Source: Kineosporia corallincola
Lineage (GTDB): Bacteria > Actinomycetota > Actinomycetes > Actinomycetales > Kineosporiaceae
Reading direction: 5' to 3'
NCBI RefSeq assembly: GCF_018499875.1
Contig: NZ_JAHBAY010000006.1
Location: 372,001 to 436,000, forward strand
Length of the DNA stretch: 64,000 nucleotides
Under the pieces are notes generated by a model. That model had not been told where the DNA came from and made no database searches. It was given only the letters and a program-made list of their open reading frames with translations. The position numbers and the translations under genes are program-made. Below, piece by piece: positions 48,227-61,400 of the stretch (positions are counted from its first letter, which is position 1; the number at the start of each line of letters is the position of its first letter).

Positions 48227-49486
48227 ATGACGCCGACCAAGCTGACCAACTGGGCCGGGAACGTCGTCTTCGAGCCGGAACGGTACGTCCGGGCCGGCCG
48301 CGTCGAGCAGGTGCAGGAGCTCGTCGCGGGGGCGCGGCGGGTGCGGGTGCTCGGCAGCGGGCACTCCTTCAGCCAGGTCGCGGCCACCGACGGACTGCTG
48401 CTCAGCCTGGAGGACCTGCCGCTGGAGGTGGACGTCGACACCGCCGCCGCCACTGCCCGGGTCACCGCCAGCGCCCGCTTCGCCCACGTGATGCCCGCCC
48501 TGCACGCCGCCGGGCTGGCCCTGCACAACACCGGCTCGCTGCCGCACATCTCGGTGGCCGGGGCCGCCGCCACGGGCACCCACGGGTCCGGCACCGGCAA
48601 CCCCTGCCTGGCCGCCGCCGTCACCGGCATCGAGCTGATCGGGCCGGACGGGTCGCTGCGCACGCTGTCGGCCGGCGACGACGACTTCGACGGCTCGGTG
48701 ATCGCGATGGGCCTGGCCGGGGTGGTGACGGCGCTGACCCTGCGCGCGCAGCCCGCCTTCGACGTGCGTCAGTACGTCTACGACGACCTGCCGCTGGACG
48801 CGCTGATCTCAAACTTCGACGAGATCATGGGCAGCGCCTACAGCGTCAGCGCTTTCACGCACTGGCGGCGTCCGGTGATCGACATGCTCTGGCGCAAGCA
48901 GCTGGCCGGCGATCCGGTCGCCCCCGCAAGCTATTTCGGCGCCCGGCCGGCCGACGGCCCGCGCCACCCGATCGCCGGCATGCCCACCGAGAACGCCACG
49001 CAGCAGCTCGGTGTGCCCGGTCCCTGGCACGAGCGGCTGCCGCACTTCCGGTTCGAGTTCACCCCCTCGCGCGGTGACGAGCTCCAGTCCGAGTTCCTGC
49101 TGCCGGTGGAGCAGGCGGGCGCGGCGCTGGCCGCGGTGAACGAAGTGGCCCCGCGGTTCGCGGACGCGTTGCAGGTGGCCGAGATCCGCACCGTCGCGGG
49201 TGACGACCTGTGGCTCAGCCCCTGCTACGGCCGCACCACCGTGGCCCTGCACTTCACCTGGGTGGACGACCTGCGCGTGGTCGCCCCGGCCCTGGCCGCC
49301 CTGGAGGGCGCGCTGGAGGGCTTCGACGCCCGCCCGCACTGGGGCAAGGTGTTCGGTCTGGGCCGGGAGCGGGTACGGGCGCTCTACCCGCGGCTGGCCG
49401 ATTTCGAGAAGCTGGTGGCCCGGGTGGACCCGGCAGGCAAGTTCACCAACGACTTCACCCGCACCTATCTGGAGCTGGCCGGCTGA
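48227..49486 (+). CDS. aldO: Alditol (xylitol/sorbitol) oxidase
   Basis: 419 residues from ATG 48227 (AGAGAGGAA upstream), the same length as Streptomyces coelicolor AldO. Family motifs are all present: 'TNWAGNVVFEPE', 'VRVLGSGHSFSQVA' (His for covalent FAD), 'SLPHISVAGAAATGTHGSG', 'FGVP/QLGVPGPWHERLPHFR' region, 'CYGRTTVALHFTWVDD', 'PHWGKVF' and 'DPAGKFTNDF'. It oxidises sugar alcohols at C1 with O2, giving aldose and hydrogen peroxide. Its last 22 nt overlap the end of the convergent giant TIG gene. Confidence 0.94.
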   Translation: MTPTKLTNWAGNVVFEPERYVRAGRVEQVQELVAGARRVRVLGSGHSFSQVAATDGLLLSLEDLPLEVDVDTAAATARVTASARFAHVMPALHAAGLALHNTGSLPHISVAGAAATGTHGSGTGNPCLAAAVTGIELIGPDGSLRTLSAGDDDFDGSVIAMGLAGVVTALTLRAQPAFDVRQYVYDDLPLDALISNFDEIMGSAYSVSAFTHWRRPVIDMLWRKQLAGDPVAPASYFGARPADGPRHPIAGMPTENATQQLGVPGPWHERLPHFRFEFTPSRGDELQSEFLLPVEQAGAALAAVNEVAPRFADALQVAEIRTVAGDDLWLSPCYGRTTVALHFTWVDDLRVVAPALAALEGALEGFDARPHWGKVFGLGRERVRALYPRLADFEKLVARVDPAGKFTNDFTRTYLELAG

Positions 49487-52400
49487 TCCTCGTCTTCCTG
49501 ACGACGCCGGCGACGGGCCGCCAGGAACCACCACCAGCCCAGCCAGAGCAGAGCCACGAGCAGCAGCAGACCGGCCAGGCCGGCGAGCAGGGGAAGCAGG
49601 TAGACCGGCGTCACCTCGTCCTGGCCGGCCCCCGGTGAGGACGAGGTGGACGGGGTGGACGGGGTGGACGGGGACGCCGCCGGCGTCACGGACGGACCGC
49701 CGGACGGCCGGGCGGACGCCTGCCCGGAGGGTGTGGGGGTGGAAGTGCTCACCCCACCGCCCTTTCCGTCGTCCCCCCGCTCGTCGTTGCCGCCGGACCC
49801 GCCGGTGCCGTGACTTCCGCCATCGTCGCCCTGATCGTCACCCTGGTTCCCGTGGCCCGGGTTCCCCTTGCCGGTGTCGCCACCCCCGCCGCCGCCCGAG
49901 CCCGTTCCGCCACCGCCGCCACGGCCCGTGTCGTCCTCCGTGCCGCCGTCCGTGTCGTTGCCCCCGCCGCCACCGGTGCCACTGCCCTCGCCCCCGGTCC
50001 CACCGTCACCACCACCGTCGCCCTCGTTGCCGCCGCCCCCGCCGGTGCCCTCACCGCCCTGACCGCTGTCGATCACCGTGACCCGCACGTCCTGCGCCGT
50101 GCGCTGTCCGAGCACGTCCACCACCTGCATGGTGAAGGCGTCCTGCCCCACCGTGCCGGGGGCGGAGTAGCGGCAGAACGCGGCGCCGGTGCCGACCGAG
50201 GTGTCGCCCCGGGTGGGCGCCGAGCACGACGCCACCTCCAGCCCGGCGTACAGCGAACCCTGCGGGGCCACCGCCGTGGTCGTGTTCACCTCCACCTGCA
50301 TGCTGATCGTGGCCTCACCCAGCACCGGAACGTAGGTGAAATCGTCCGGCGCGGTGTCACTTCCGGCGGTGTTACCCACCACCACCTCGGCCGGTCCCTC
50401 GGCGTGGGCCGGCGTCAGCACGGTCAGGGAGGTGGACGCCGCCGCACGGATCGCATCGGGCACACCGTCGCCCATCCGGAATCCCGCTGTGGCGGCACCC
50501 AGTTCGATGCCCGTCCCCGGCACTCCGTCGAACGTGACGGTGGTGCGCCCGTCGAAACCGCTGCCGGTGACCGTCACCCGGGTTCCGCCCGCCACCGGCC
50601 CGACCGCGGGCGTCACGGCGGTGACCGTCGGGGCCACCGCCTGCGCCACGTAGACGTAGGTCACCGTCCCACTGGAGGTCCCGTCCGGCGTGATCACCGA
50701 AACCGGGACGGGACCGGCGCTTCCGGCCGGGACCGTCGCGGTGATCGTGGCATCGTCCACCACCGTGAAGCTCGCCCCGACCGTCCCGAAAAGCACCGAC
50801 GTGGCACCGGTGAGGCGCACCCCGGTCAGCGTGACCGTGGTCCCCCCGGCCTCCGGCCCACTGGCCGGGGTGACCGAGGAGAGCACCGGCGCGGACCGCG
50901 GCGCCACGTAGGTGAACGTGCCCCGCGAGGTGCCGCCCACGGTGGTCACGACCACGTCGACCGGTCCGGCCGGGTGCGCGGGGGTGCGGATCACGATCGC
51001 GGTGTCACTCGCCGAATCCGGCGTCACCGGAACGCCGTCCACGGTCACCGTTCCCCCGGCCAGCCCGGAACCCCCGACGGTCAGTACGGTTCCGCCCTCG
51101 GTCGGCCCGGCGGAGGGATCCAGCGTGACCACGAGCGGCACCGGCACGTAGGTGAAACGGCCCGGCGCGGAACCACCTCCGGGCGTCGTCACCACCACGT
51201 CGGCGGGCCCGGCCGGGTTCGGCGGCGTGACGGCGGTGACGGTCTGCGGGTCCACCACGACGAACGAGGCCGCGGCCACCCCCTCGAAGGTCACGTCGCT
51301 CGCGCCGGCCAGGCCGGTGCCCCGGATCATCACGGTGGTTCCGCCCGCCACCGGGCCGCTGACCGGCGCCACCCCGGTCACCACGGGTGGCGCAAGATAG
51401 GTGTAGGGCTCGGCCGCCGAGGTTCCGGCGGGCGTGGTCACGGTCAGGCCGACCGGCCCGGCGGCGTGGGCCGGGGCCACGGCGGTGATCCGGTCCGGGG
51501 CGTCCACCGTGAAGCTCGCCGCGGCCACCGACCCGAACGTCACGGCCGTGGCCCCGGCGAACCCGGACCCCCGCAGCGTCACCGTCGTGCCACCGGTGAC
51601 CGGCCCGGACGACGGCGAGACACCGGTGATTCCGGGGGTGTTGAGGTATTCGTAACCGGTGGACGCCGCTCCGCCGGGGGTCGTCACCCGCACCGATTCC
51701 GGGCCCACGGCACCGGCCGGAACGGTCAGGGTGATGCCGCCGTCACCGTTCACGGTGAACGGCACCGGAACTCCGCCGACCGCCACCTCGGTCGCCCCGG
51801 TGAAGCCGCTGCCGGTCAGGATCACCACCGTGCCCCCGGCCGCCGGGCCGGAGGCCGGGGCCAGACCGGTGATCTGCGGAGCCGGGCGATAGGTGAACCG
51901 GTCGGCGACGGACAGGTCCGAGGTACCGCCCGGCGTCCGCACGGTCACGTCCACCACGCCGCTGCCGGCGGGGGACGTCGCGGTGATCCGGGTGTCGCTG
52001 TCCACACTGAAAGCCGTTGCGGCGTCGGTGCCGAACCACACCTGGGTGGCCGCGGTGAAGCCGGTGCCGGTGATCGCCACCGGGGTTCCACCGGCCACCG
52101 GGCCGCTGCCGGGCTGCACCACGTTCACCACCGGCCGGGCGCGGTAGGTGAACGGATCCGGCGCGGACTGTCCTCCCCCCGTCGTCACCACCACGTCCAC
52201 CGGACCCGCGGCCACCGTGGCCGGGCTCACGGCGTCCACCCGGTTCACCGAGACGAAGGTGACCGAAGACGCCGGCTGCGCGCCGAACGTCACGGTGGAG
52301 GTGGGCGTGAATCCGGAACCGCTGATACTCACCGGGGTTCCGCCGGAGACCGGACCGGTGGACGGCGTCAGACCGCTCACCACCGGCGCCGTCAGGTACT

Positions 52401-55400
52401 CGAAGGTGTGCCCGGCCGCCGAGGAACCACCCGGCGTGGTCACCACCACGTCCACCACCCCGGCCGGGTGCGCCGGACTGGTCACCGTGAGCTGATTACC
52501 GCTGACGAACTGCACTGTTCCGGAGGGGTTTCCGCCGAACGTGACGACGGATCCGGTGGTGAAGCCGGTGCCGGTGACGGTGATCGTCGTTCCGCCCGCG
52601 ACCGGCCCGGCATCGGGCGCCAGGCTGCTGACCGTGGGGGCGTCGAGGTAGGTGTACCGGCCCGCCGGCGTGATCGGTGACGTGCCACCGGTTCCGGTGA
52701 TCCGGACGTCCACCGCCCCGGTCCCGTGCGCGGGCACCACGGCGGTGAGCTCGGTGGCGCTGTTCACGGTGAAGCTCGGCGCGGGCAGACCACCGAAGGT
52801 GACGTCGGTGATCCCGACGAAGCCGGAACCGCTGACGGTGACGGCGTTCCCGCCGCCGAGCGGACCGGACCCGGGGTTCACGCCGGTGATCAGCGCGGAG
52901 TCGGTGTACTCGAAATCATTCTCGGTGCCGCTGGTTCCGGAATCGCCGTAACCCGTGGCGACCACCACGTCCACCACCCCGGGGCCGGTCGCCGTCGGGG
53001 ACACCGCGATCAGCTCGGTCGGGCCGGTGAACTGCACCGAGGCCGCCGGGTCGGCGCCGAACCGCACGGTGGAGGCCAGGGTGAAGCCGGTGCCGGTGAT
53101 GGTCACGGCGGTGCCACCGGCCAGCGGTCCCGCCGCCGGGGAGAGGGCCGTGACGGCCGGTGCGTCGGCATAGGTGAAGCCGGTGCCCGCGCTGCCGCCC
53201 GCGGTGGAGATCGCCACCGTCACCGTGCCGGCCTGACCGGAGGGCGTGGTGAAGGTGACCGTAGAGTCGTCGACCACGGTGTGGGCGACCGGGTTTCCGT
53301 CGATCGTCACATTCCCGGCCCCGGTGAATCCGCTGCCGGTGACGGTGACCGCCGTGCCGCCCGCGACCGGTCCGGAGCCGGGCGAGAGCGAGGCGATCAC
53401 CGGGGCCGCCCGGTAGGTGAAGGTGCCGTTGTTCGAGACGCCGCCCGGAGCGGTCACGTTCACGCCGACCCCGCCCGCGGCGTGCGCCGGGGTGCGGGCC
53501 TGGATCTCGGTGGCGCTGTTCACCACGAAGCCGTTCGCGGGCACACCGTCGAACTCGACGGCCGTGGCTCCACCGAACCCGGTGCCGGTCAGGGTGACCA
53601 GCGTGCCGCCGGCGATCGGCCCCTCGTCCGGCGAGACCGCGGTGATCGCGGGGGCGTTCACATAGGTGAATCGCACCGGCACCGAACTGCCGCCCGGCGT
53701 GGTCACCACGATGTCCACGGCCCCGGCGGTTCCGGTGGGGGTGGTGAAGGTGATGGTGGAGTCGTCGTTCACGGTGAACGGCACGGGCACCCCGTCGATC
53801 GTGACGCCGGTGGCCCCGGTGAACCCGCTTCCCGACAGCGTCACGGCGGTTCCGCCGCCCAGCGGGCCGGTGTCCGGGCCGACGGTCCCGGCCGTGGGCA
53901 CAGCCGCGTACCGGTACCGGCCGGCGGGTGAGACCGCTGACGTGCCGCCCGGCGTGGTGACCGTGACGTCGACCGTTCCCGCGGCCTGGGCCGGGGCGGT
54001 GGCGGTGATCCGGGTGTCGCTGGTCACGGTGAAAACCGCGGTCACGATGCCGAACCGGACGACGGTGGCGCCGGTGAACCCGGAACCGTCGATGACGACC
54101 GGGGTCGCGCCCGCGACCGGGCCCGTGCCCGGCTGCACCTGGGTCACGGCCGGCTCGTCGGCGTAGGTGAAGCCCGTGGTCGCGCTGCCGCCCACGGTGG
54201 TCACCCGCACCACCGCGGCGCCCGCGACGCCGGGAGGGGTGACGGCCGTGATGCTCGTGTCGCCGTTCACCACGAACGAGGCGGGCACCCCGTCGAAGGT
54301 GACGGCCGAGGCGCCGGTGAGACCGGTGCCCGAGACCGTGACCGTGGCGCCGCCGCTCAGAGGGCCTACGGACGGCGAAACAGCGCTCAGGACAGGCTGG
54401 TCCACATAAGTGAACTGGACCGCGACCGAGTCGCCGCCGGGTGTGGTGACCACGACCGGCGCGGTCCCCGCGCTCCCGGCCGGCATGGTCACGGTGATCG
54501 TGGAACCGTCCACCACCGTGAACGACACCGGCGCCCCGCCGACCGTCACCCCGCTCGTGCCGGAGAACCCGGACCCGGTGAGGGTGACCACGGTGCCGCC
54601 CACCACCGGACCGGACGCGGGTGAGAGCTGGCCGACGACCGGCACCGGCGCGTAGCGGAACCGGCTGCCCGGTCCTCCGGCCGAGGTCCCGCCGGGCGCG
54701 GTGACCAGCACGTCCACCGTCGCGGTGCCGGCCGGGGCGGTCGCGGTGATCCGGGTGTCGCTGCTCACCGTGAAGCCGGCGGCGGACGACCCGAACGTCA
54801 CGGCGGTGGCGCCGGTGAAGCCGGAACCGTCGATCGTGACGACGGTACCCCCGGCCTCCGGCCCTTCGACCGGCGAGACCGACGACACCGCAGGAACATT
54901 CGCATACCGGAACACGCCCGTGTCCGAACCACCCACCGTCGTCACCCGCACCACCGCATTACCCACCGAACCCGCAGGCGTCACCGCCGTGACACTCGCA
55001 TCCCCGTTCACCACGAACGACGCAGCCGCCACCCCGTCAAAAGTCACCGCCGAAGCACCCGTCAACCCCGAACCGCCGATCGTCACCGTCGTTCCCCCCG
55101 CCAGCGGCCCGGCCCCCGGCGAGAGCGACGTCACCGTCGGCGCCATCGTGTAGGTGAAAACCGTTCCAGCAACCGACGATCCGTACTCCGACGCCACCAC
55201 CACGCCCACCACACCCGCCGAACCCCGCGACGGAGACACCGCCACCAGCTTCACCGGACTCACGTACTGCACCGAAGCAGCCGCCACCCCACCGAAACTC
55301 ACGGTCGAGGCGGCGGTGAACCCGCTCCCCGTGACGGTCACCGCCGTGCCCCCACCGAGCGGACCGGCATCCGGCGAGAGCGCACTCACCACCGGCGGGT

Positions 55401-58400
55401 CCACGTAGAGGAACGGCATCGGCGCCGAGGTGCCGCCGGGCGTCGTCACCACCACGTCGGCGTTCCCCGCCGCCGCGGGCGGCGTGGTCAGCGTGATCGA
55501 TGCGTCCCGGTCCACCACGAACGGCACCGCGACGCCGCCGATCGTCACCGAACCGGCCCCGGTGAACCCGCTGCCGATCAGGGCCAGCGTGGTGCCGCCC
55601 GCGGCCGGGCCGGAAGTGGGCGACAGCCCGCTGACCGAAGGCGCCGGAGCGTAACGGTATTCGTCGTCGGAGGAGGTGGCCGACGTACCGCCCGGCCCGG
55701 TCACCCGCACGTGCACGGTGCCGGTGCCGGCCGGGGCGGTCGCGACGATGCGGGAGTCGCTGCTGACCGTGAAGGCCGCTGCGGGCGTCCCCCCGAAACT
55801 CACGGCGGTGGCGCCGCTGAGGTCGGTGCCGGTAATCGTGACCGTGGTGCCGCCCGCCTCCGGCCCGGTGACGGGCTGGATCCCGCCGACGGACGGAGCC
55901 TGGCGATAGGTGAACAGCCCGGAGTCCGACCCACCGGGCGTGCTCACCCGCACCAGCACCGGCCCGGCCGCGGCGCCGGCCGGGGTCACCACCTGGAGCT
56001 GCGTGGGGCTGACGTACTGCACCGAACCCGCCGCGACGCCGCCGAACGTCACGGCCGAGTCCGGGGTGAAGCCGGTGCCGGTCAGCACCACCGTGCTGCC
56101 GCCGCCGACCGGGCCGGACGAGGGGGCCAGCGAGGTCAGGACCGGTGCCACGAGGTAGCTGAACCGGTCGGCCGCCGAGGTGGCCGAGGTGCCGCCCGGG
56201 CTGGTGACAGTCACGTCGACGCTGCCGGCCGCGTGTGCCGGGGCGACCGCGGTGATCGACGTGTCACCGTTGACCGTGAAGCTCGTCGCGGGTGTGGTGC
56301 CGAACCGCACGGCGGTGACGTCGGTGAAGCCGGTGCCGGTCAGGGTCACCGTGGTGCCGCCGCCGAGCGGGCCGGCGCCGGGCTGCACCACGTTCACCAC
56401 CGGCTCGGCCACGTAGCGGTAGGGCTCGCCGGGGCTGGTGCCATAAGGCGTTGTCACCACGATGTTCTGGGTTCCGGTCCCGGCCGGCGCCACCGCCCGC
56501 AGCCGGGTGCCGCTGACGTACTGGAGCGAGGCGGCCGGGACGCCCCCGAACGTCACCGTGGAGCCGGTGGTGAACCCGGTGCCGTCGACGGTCACCGTGT
56601 TCCCGCCGGTCACCGGCCCGGCGCCGGGGGTGATCACGGTGATCGCGGGGGCGTCGGCGTAGGTGAAACCGGCCGGGCCCGAGGTGCCGCCGGGGGTGGT
56701 GACGGTCAGGGTGACGTCGCCGGAGCCGCCGGGTGCGGTGAAGGTGACGGTGGAGTCGTCGACCACGGCGAACGCGACCGGCACCCCGCCGAGGGTCAGG
56801 GCGGTGGCCCCGGTGAATCCGGTGCCGGTCACCGTGACCGAGGTGCCGCCCGCGACCGGTCCGAATCCCGGTGCCAGTGAGGCGATCACGGGAACCACGG
56901 CATAGCGGTAGCGATCCGCCCCCGACGTGGCCGAGGTGCCGCCCGGACCGGTCACCGTGACGTCGACCGTTCCGGCGCCGGACGGCGCGGTGGCCGTGAT
57001 CGAGGTGTCGCTGCTGACGGTGAACAGCGTGGCGGGCGTGGCCCCGAACCGGACCGCGGTGGCGTCGGTGAAGCCGGTGCCGGTGATCACCACCGTCGTC
57101 CCACCGCTCTGCGGCCCGGCACCGGGCACCACGGAGGTGACGGAAGGCGCTGCCCGGTAACGGTATCCGCCCGTCAGCTGATCCTGGCCGTACGGCGTGG
57201 TGACGACCACGTCCACCGGCCCGGCGCCCCCGGGCGGCACCGTCACGGTGAGCTGGGTCGGTGAGACGAACTGCACCGAGCCCGCCACCCCGCCGAGGGT
57301 CACGGCGGACGTCAGGGTGAAACCGCTTCCGGAGAGCGTGATCTGGTTACCGCCGGCGAGCGGGCCGGACCCGGGCGAGACGGACGCGATCACCGGCGGG
57401 GCCGCGTAGCTGAACCGGTCGGCGGGTGAGGTGGCGGAGGTGGCGAACGGCCCGGTCACGGTGACGTCCACCGTTCCCACACCCTGGGCCGGCGCGACGG
57501 CGGTGATCTGCGTTCCGCCGTTCACCACGAAAGAGGCCGCCACCGAACCGAATCGAACGTCGGTGGCCCCGCTGAACCCGGAGCCGCTGATCACCACCGT
57601 GGTGCCACCGGCGACCGGTCCCGAGGTGGGCGCCAGCCCGGTCACCACCGGATCGGCGACGTAGGTGAAGACTGTTCCCGCAGCCGAGATTCCCCCGTCC
57701 GCCGTGGCCACCCGGACGTCCACCGCTCCCGCCGCGTGCGCGGGCGCCGACGCCGTGACCTGCGTGGGCGAGTCCACGGTGAAGGTCGCCGCCGAGCCGC
57801 CGAACGTCACCCCGGTGACGCCGTGGAACTGGCCACCGGTGATCACCACCTGGGTCCCGCCGGCCACCGGCCCGGCGGCCGGCGCGATGCCGGACACCGT
57901 GGGCGTGCCCACGTAGCGGAACCGGCCGGCCGCCGAGGTGGCCGAGGTGCCGCCGACCGTGGTCACCGTGACGTCGGCCAGGCCCGCGGCACCGGCCGGG
58001 GCGGTCGCGGTGACCTGGGTGTCGCTGTTCACCGTGAACCCCGCGGACACCCCGCCGAACCGCACGGAAGTGGCTGTGGAGAGCCCGGTTCCGGTGATCG
58101 TCACCACCGTGCCGCCGGCGGTCGGGCCGGAGCCGGGCGAGATCGCCGTGACGCCGGGCACGCCGATGTAGGTGAAGGTGTCGGACGCCGTGACCGCCGA
58201 GGTTCCGCCGTCCCCCGTGGTGACCGTGACCCCCACCGGACCGGCCGCGTGCGCCGGGGTGACGGCGGTGATCCGGGTGTCGCTGTCGACGGTGTAGCTC
58301 GCCGCGTTGTTGCCCCCGAACTGCACGGCGGTGGGCCCGGTGACGGTGGTGAAGCCGGTGCCGGTGACGACGACCGTGGTGCCGCCCACGACCGGGCCGT

Positions 58401-61400
58401 TCACCGGCGTCGTCCCGGTGACCGTGGGCGCGCCGACGTAGCGGAAGGCGAACCCGGAGGAGACCCCGCCCGGCGCCGTGACCACCACGTCCACCACCCC
58501 CTCGACATGTGCGGGGGCGGTCGCGACGATCTGGCCGTCGTTGCTGACCGCGATCACCCCGGACGCCGGGACGCCGCCGAAGGTCACCGAGGTGGCCCCG
58601 CTGAACCCGGAACCCGTGACCGCGACCAGGGTTCCACCGGCGACCGGGCCGTGGTCGGGCGACAGCCCGGTGACCACCGGCACGGCCTGGTAGGTGTACC
58701 GGTCGGCCGGCACCACCGCCGAGGTGCCACCCACGGTGGTGACCCGCACGTCCGCCACTCCCGCCGGGCCGGCCGGGGCGACGGCCGTGATCTGCGTGGG
58801 CGAGTCCACCGTGAACGACGGCGCGGCGGTGGCGCCGAAGCTGACCAGAGACGTGCCGGTGAACCCGGTTCCGGTCACCACCACCGGGTTTCCGCCCGCG
58901 AGCGGCCCGGCCGCCGGTGCCACGGCGGTGACGCCGGGCGCGACGACGAAGGTGTACCGGTCGGCGGTCACCGGCGCCGAGGTGCCGCCGATCGCCGTCA
59001 CCGAGACGTCCACGGTGCCCGCGGTGTGTGCCGGGGCGACCGCCGTGATCTGCGTTCCCGAGTTCACGGTGAACGAGGCGGCCGCCGTGCCCCCGAACGT
59101 GACGGCGGTGGCGGCGCTGAACGAGGTTCCGGTGATGACGACGGTGGTGCCACCGGCGGCCGGGCCGGACGAGGGGGTCAGGGCGGTGACGACCGGCGCG
59201 GCGACGTAGGTGAACAGGTCGGCCGCGACGGCCGCCGAGGTGCCGCCCACGGTGGTCACCGTCACGTCGACCGGACCGGCGCTGCCGCCGGGGGCCGCCG
59301 GCGAGTAGGCGGTGATCAGCGTGTCGGAGCTGACCGTGACGCCGGTGGCCGCGACCCCGCCGAAGGCGACGGCGGTGACCCCGGTGAATCCGGTGCCGTT
59401 GACGGTGACCAGGGTGGAGCCGGTCACCGGACCGGAGGCGGGCGAGACCGAGGTGACGGCCGGGGCGGCCACGTAGGTGTAGGACGACGCGTTGCTCGTG
59501 CCGTAGGCCGTCATGACCGTCACGTTGACCGGTCCCGCCGATCCGGTCGGCACCACCGCCGTGATGCGGGTGTCGGAATCAACTGTGTACGAGGCGTTCT
59601 GGGGACCGAACGAGACGGCGGTGGCGGTGCTGAACCCGGTTCCGGTGAGCACCGTGCTGCCGCCCCCGGCCAGCGGCCCGCTCGCCGGGGAGACCGAGGT
59701 GAGGGTGGGCGGGCCCTGGTAGGTGTACACGTCGGCCGGGTTCTGGGCGCTGGTGCCGTAGGGCGTGGTCACCTGGATGTGCACCGGGCCGGTGGCGTGC
59801 GGCGGCACGCCCCGCACCTGGATCTGCGTGGCGGTCACGCCGAGGATCGCCAGCGGGGGGTAGCCGTCGAAGGTCACCGCGGTCGCCCCGGTGAAATCCG
59901 TTCCGGTGATCGTGATCACCTGGCTCACGCTGCCCGCGGTCGGCCCGCCGGCCGGGCTGATCCCGGTCACGACCGGCGGGTCGACGTAGGTGAACCGGTC
60001 CGCGGCGACGGTCGCCGACACCCCGCCCGGCGCGGTCACGGTGACGTCCACCGGGCCCGCGACGTGCGCGGGGGCGACGGCGGTGATCGAGGTGTCCGAG
60101 CTGACCGCGATCACCCCGGCGGCCGGAACGCCGCCGAACGACACCGAGGTCGCGCCGGTGAACCCGGTTCCGGTGACGGTGACCGTGGTTCCGCCCCCGA
60201 CCGGGCCGGCCGAGGGCGAGATCGCGCTCACCGTGGGCGCGTTCACGTAGCTGTACTGGTCGGAGGACGACGTGGCGGAGGTACCGCCGACCGTCGTCAC
60301 GGTCACGTCCACGGTGCCCGCGCTGCCGGCCGGGGTCACCGCGGTGATCTGGGTGGCGCTGTTCACCACGTACGACGCCGCGTTCGACGCACCGAACCGC
60401 ACCGTGGTCGCCCCGGTGAAACCGGCGCCGGTGATCACCACGCTCTGCCCGCCGCCGAGCGGGCCGCGGGCCGGGCTGACCGCCGAGACCACCGGCGGGC
60501 CCACGTAGGTGAACTGGTCGGCGCTGGTCGGCGCGGAGGTGCCGCCGGGGGTGGTGACCGTGACGTCGACCGTGCCCACGCTGCCGGCCGGGGCGGTCGC
60601 GGTGATCTGCGTCCCCGAGTTCACGGTGAACGACGTGGCCGGGTTCGCCCCGAACCTCACCCCGCTCGCCCCGGTGAAGCCGGTGCCGGTGATCACCACG
60701 ACGGTGCCAGCGCCGGTCGGGCCGGAGGCGGGCGACACCGCCGTCACGGTCGGCACGGCGTAGTAGGTGAACCGGTCGGCGCTGCTGGTGGCCGACGTCC
60801 CACCGGGTGCCGTGACCACGACGTCGACGGTGCCCACGGCCTGGGCCGGCGCGGTGACCACCAGCTGGGTGTCGCCGCTGACGGTGAACGACGTGGTGGA
60901 CACCCCGCCGAAGGCGACCGAGGTGGCGCCGGTGAATCCGGTTCCGGTGACGGTGACGCTCGTGCCCCCGGCGATCGGGCCGGCGGCCGGCGCCAGGCCG
61001 GTGACGGTGGGCGCGGCCACGTAGACGTACTGGTCGGCGGTGGACGTCGCGGAGGTGCCGCCCACCGTCGTCACGGTCACGTCGACGGTGCCCGCCGCCC
61101 CGGCCGGGGCCACGGCGGTGATCTGGAAGGCGCTGTTCACCACGTACGACGTGGCGTTCGACGCACCGAACCGGACCGAGCTCGCGGCCGTGAACCCGGT
61201 GCCGGTGACCACCACCGTCGTCCCCCCGGCCAGCGGTCCCCGGGCGGGACTCACGGCGGTGACGACCGGCCCGGTGACGTAGGTGTACTGGTCCGCGGAG
61301 GACGTGGCCGACGTGCCGCCGACGGTGGTGACCGTGACGTCGACCGTGCCCGCGCCGCCGGCCGGGGCGGTCGCGGTGATCTGCGTCGCCGAGTTCACGG

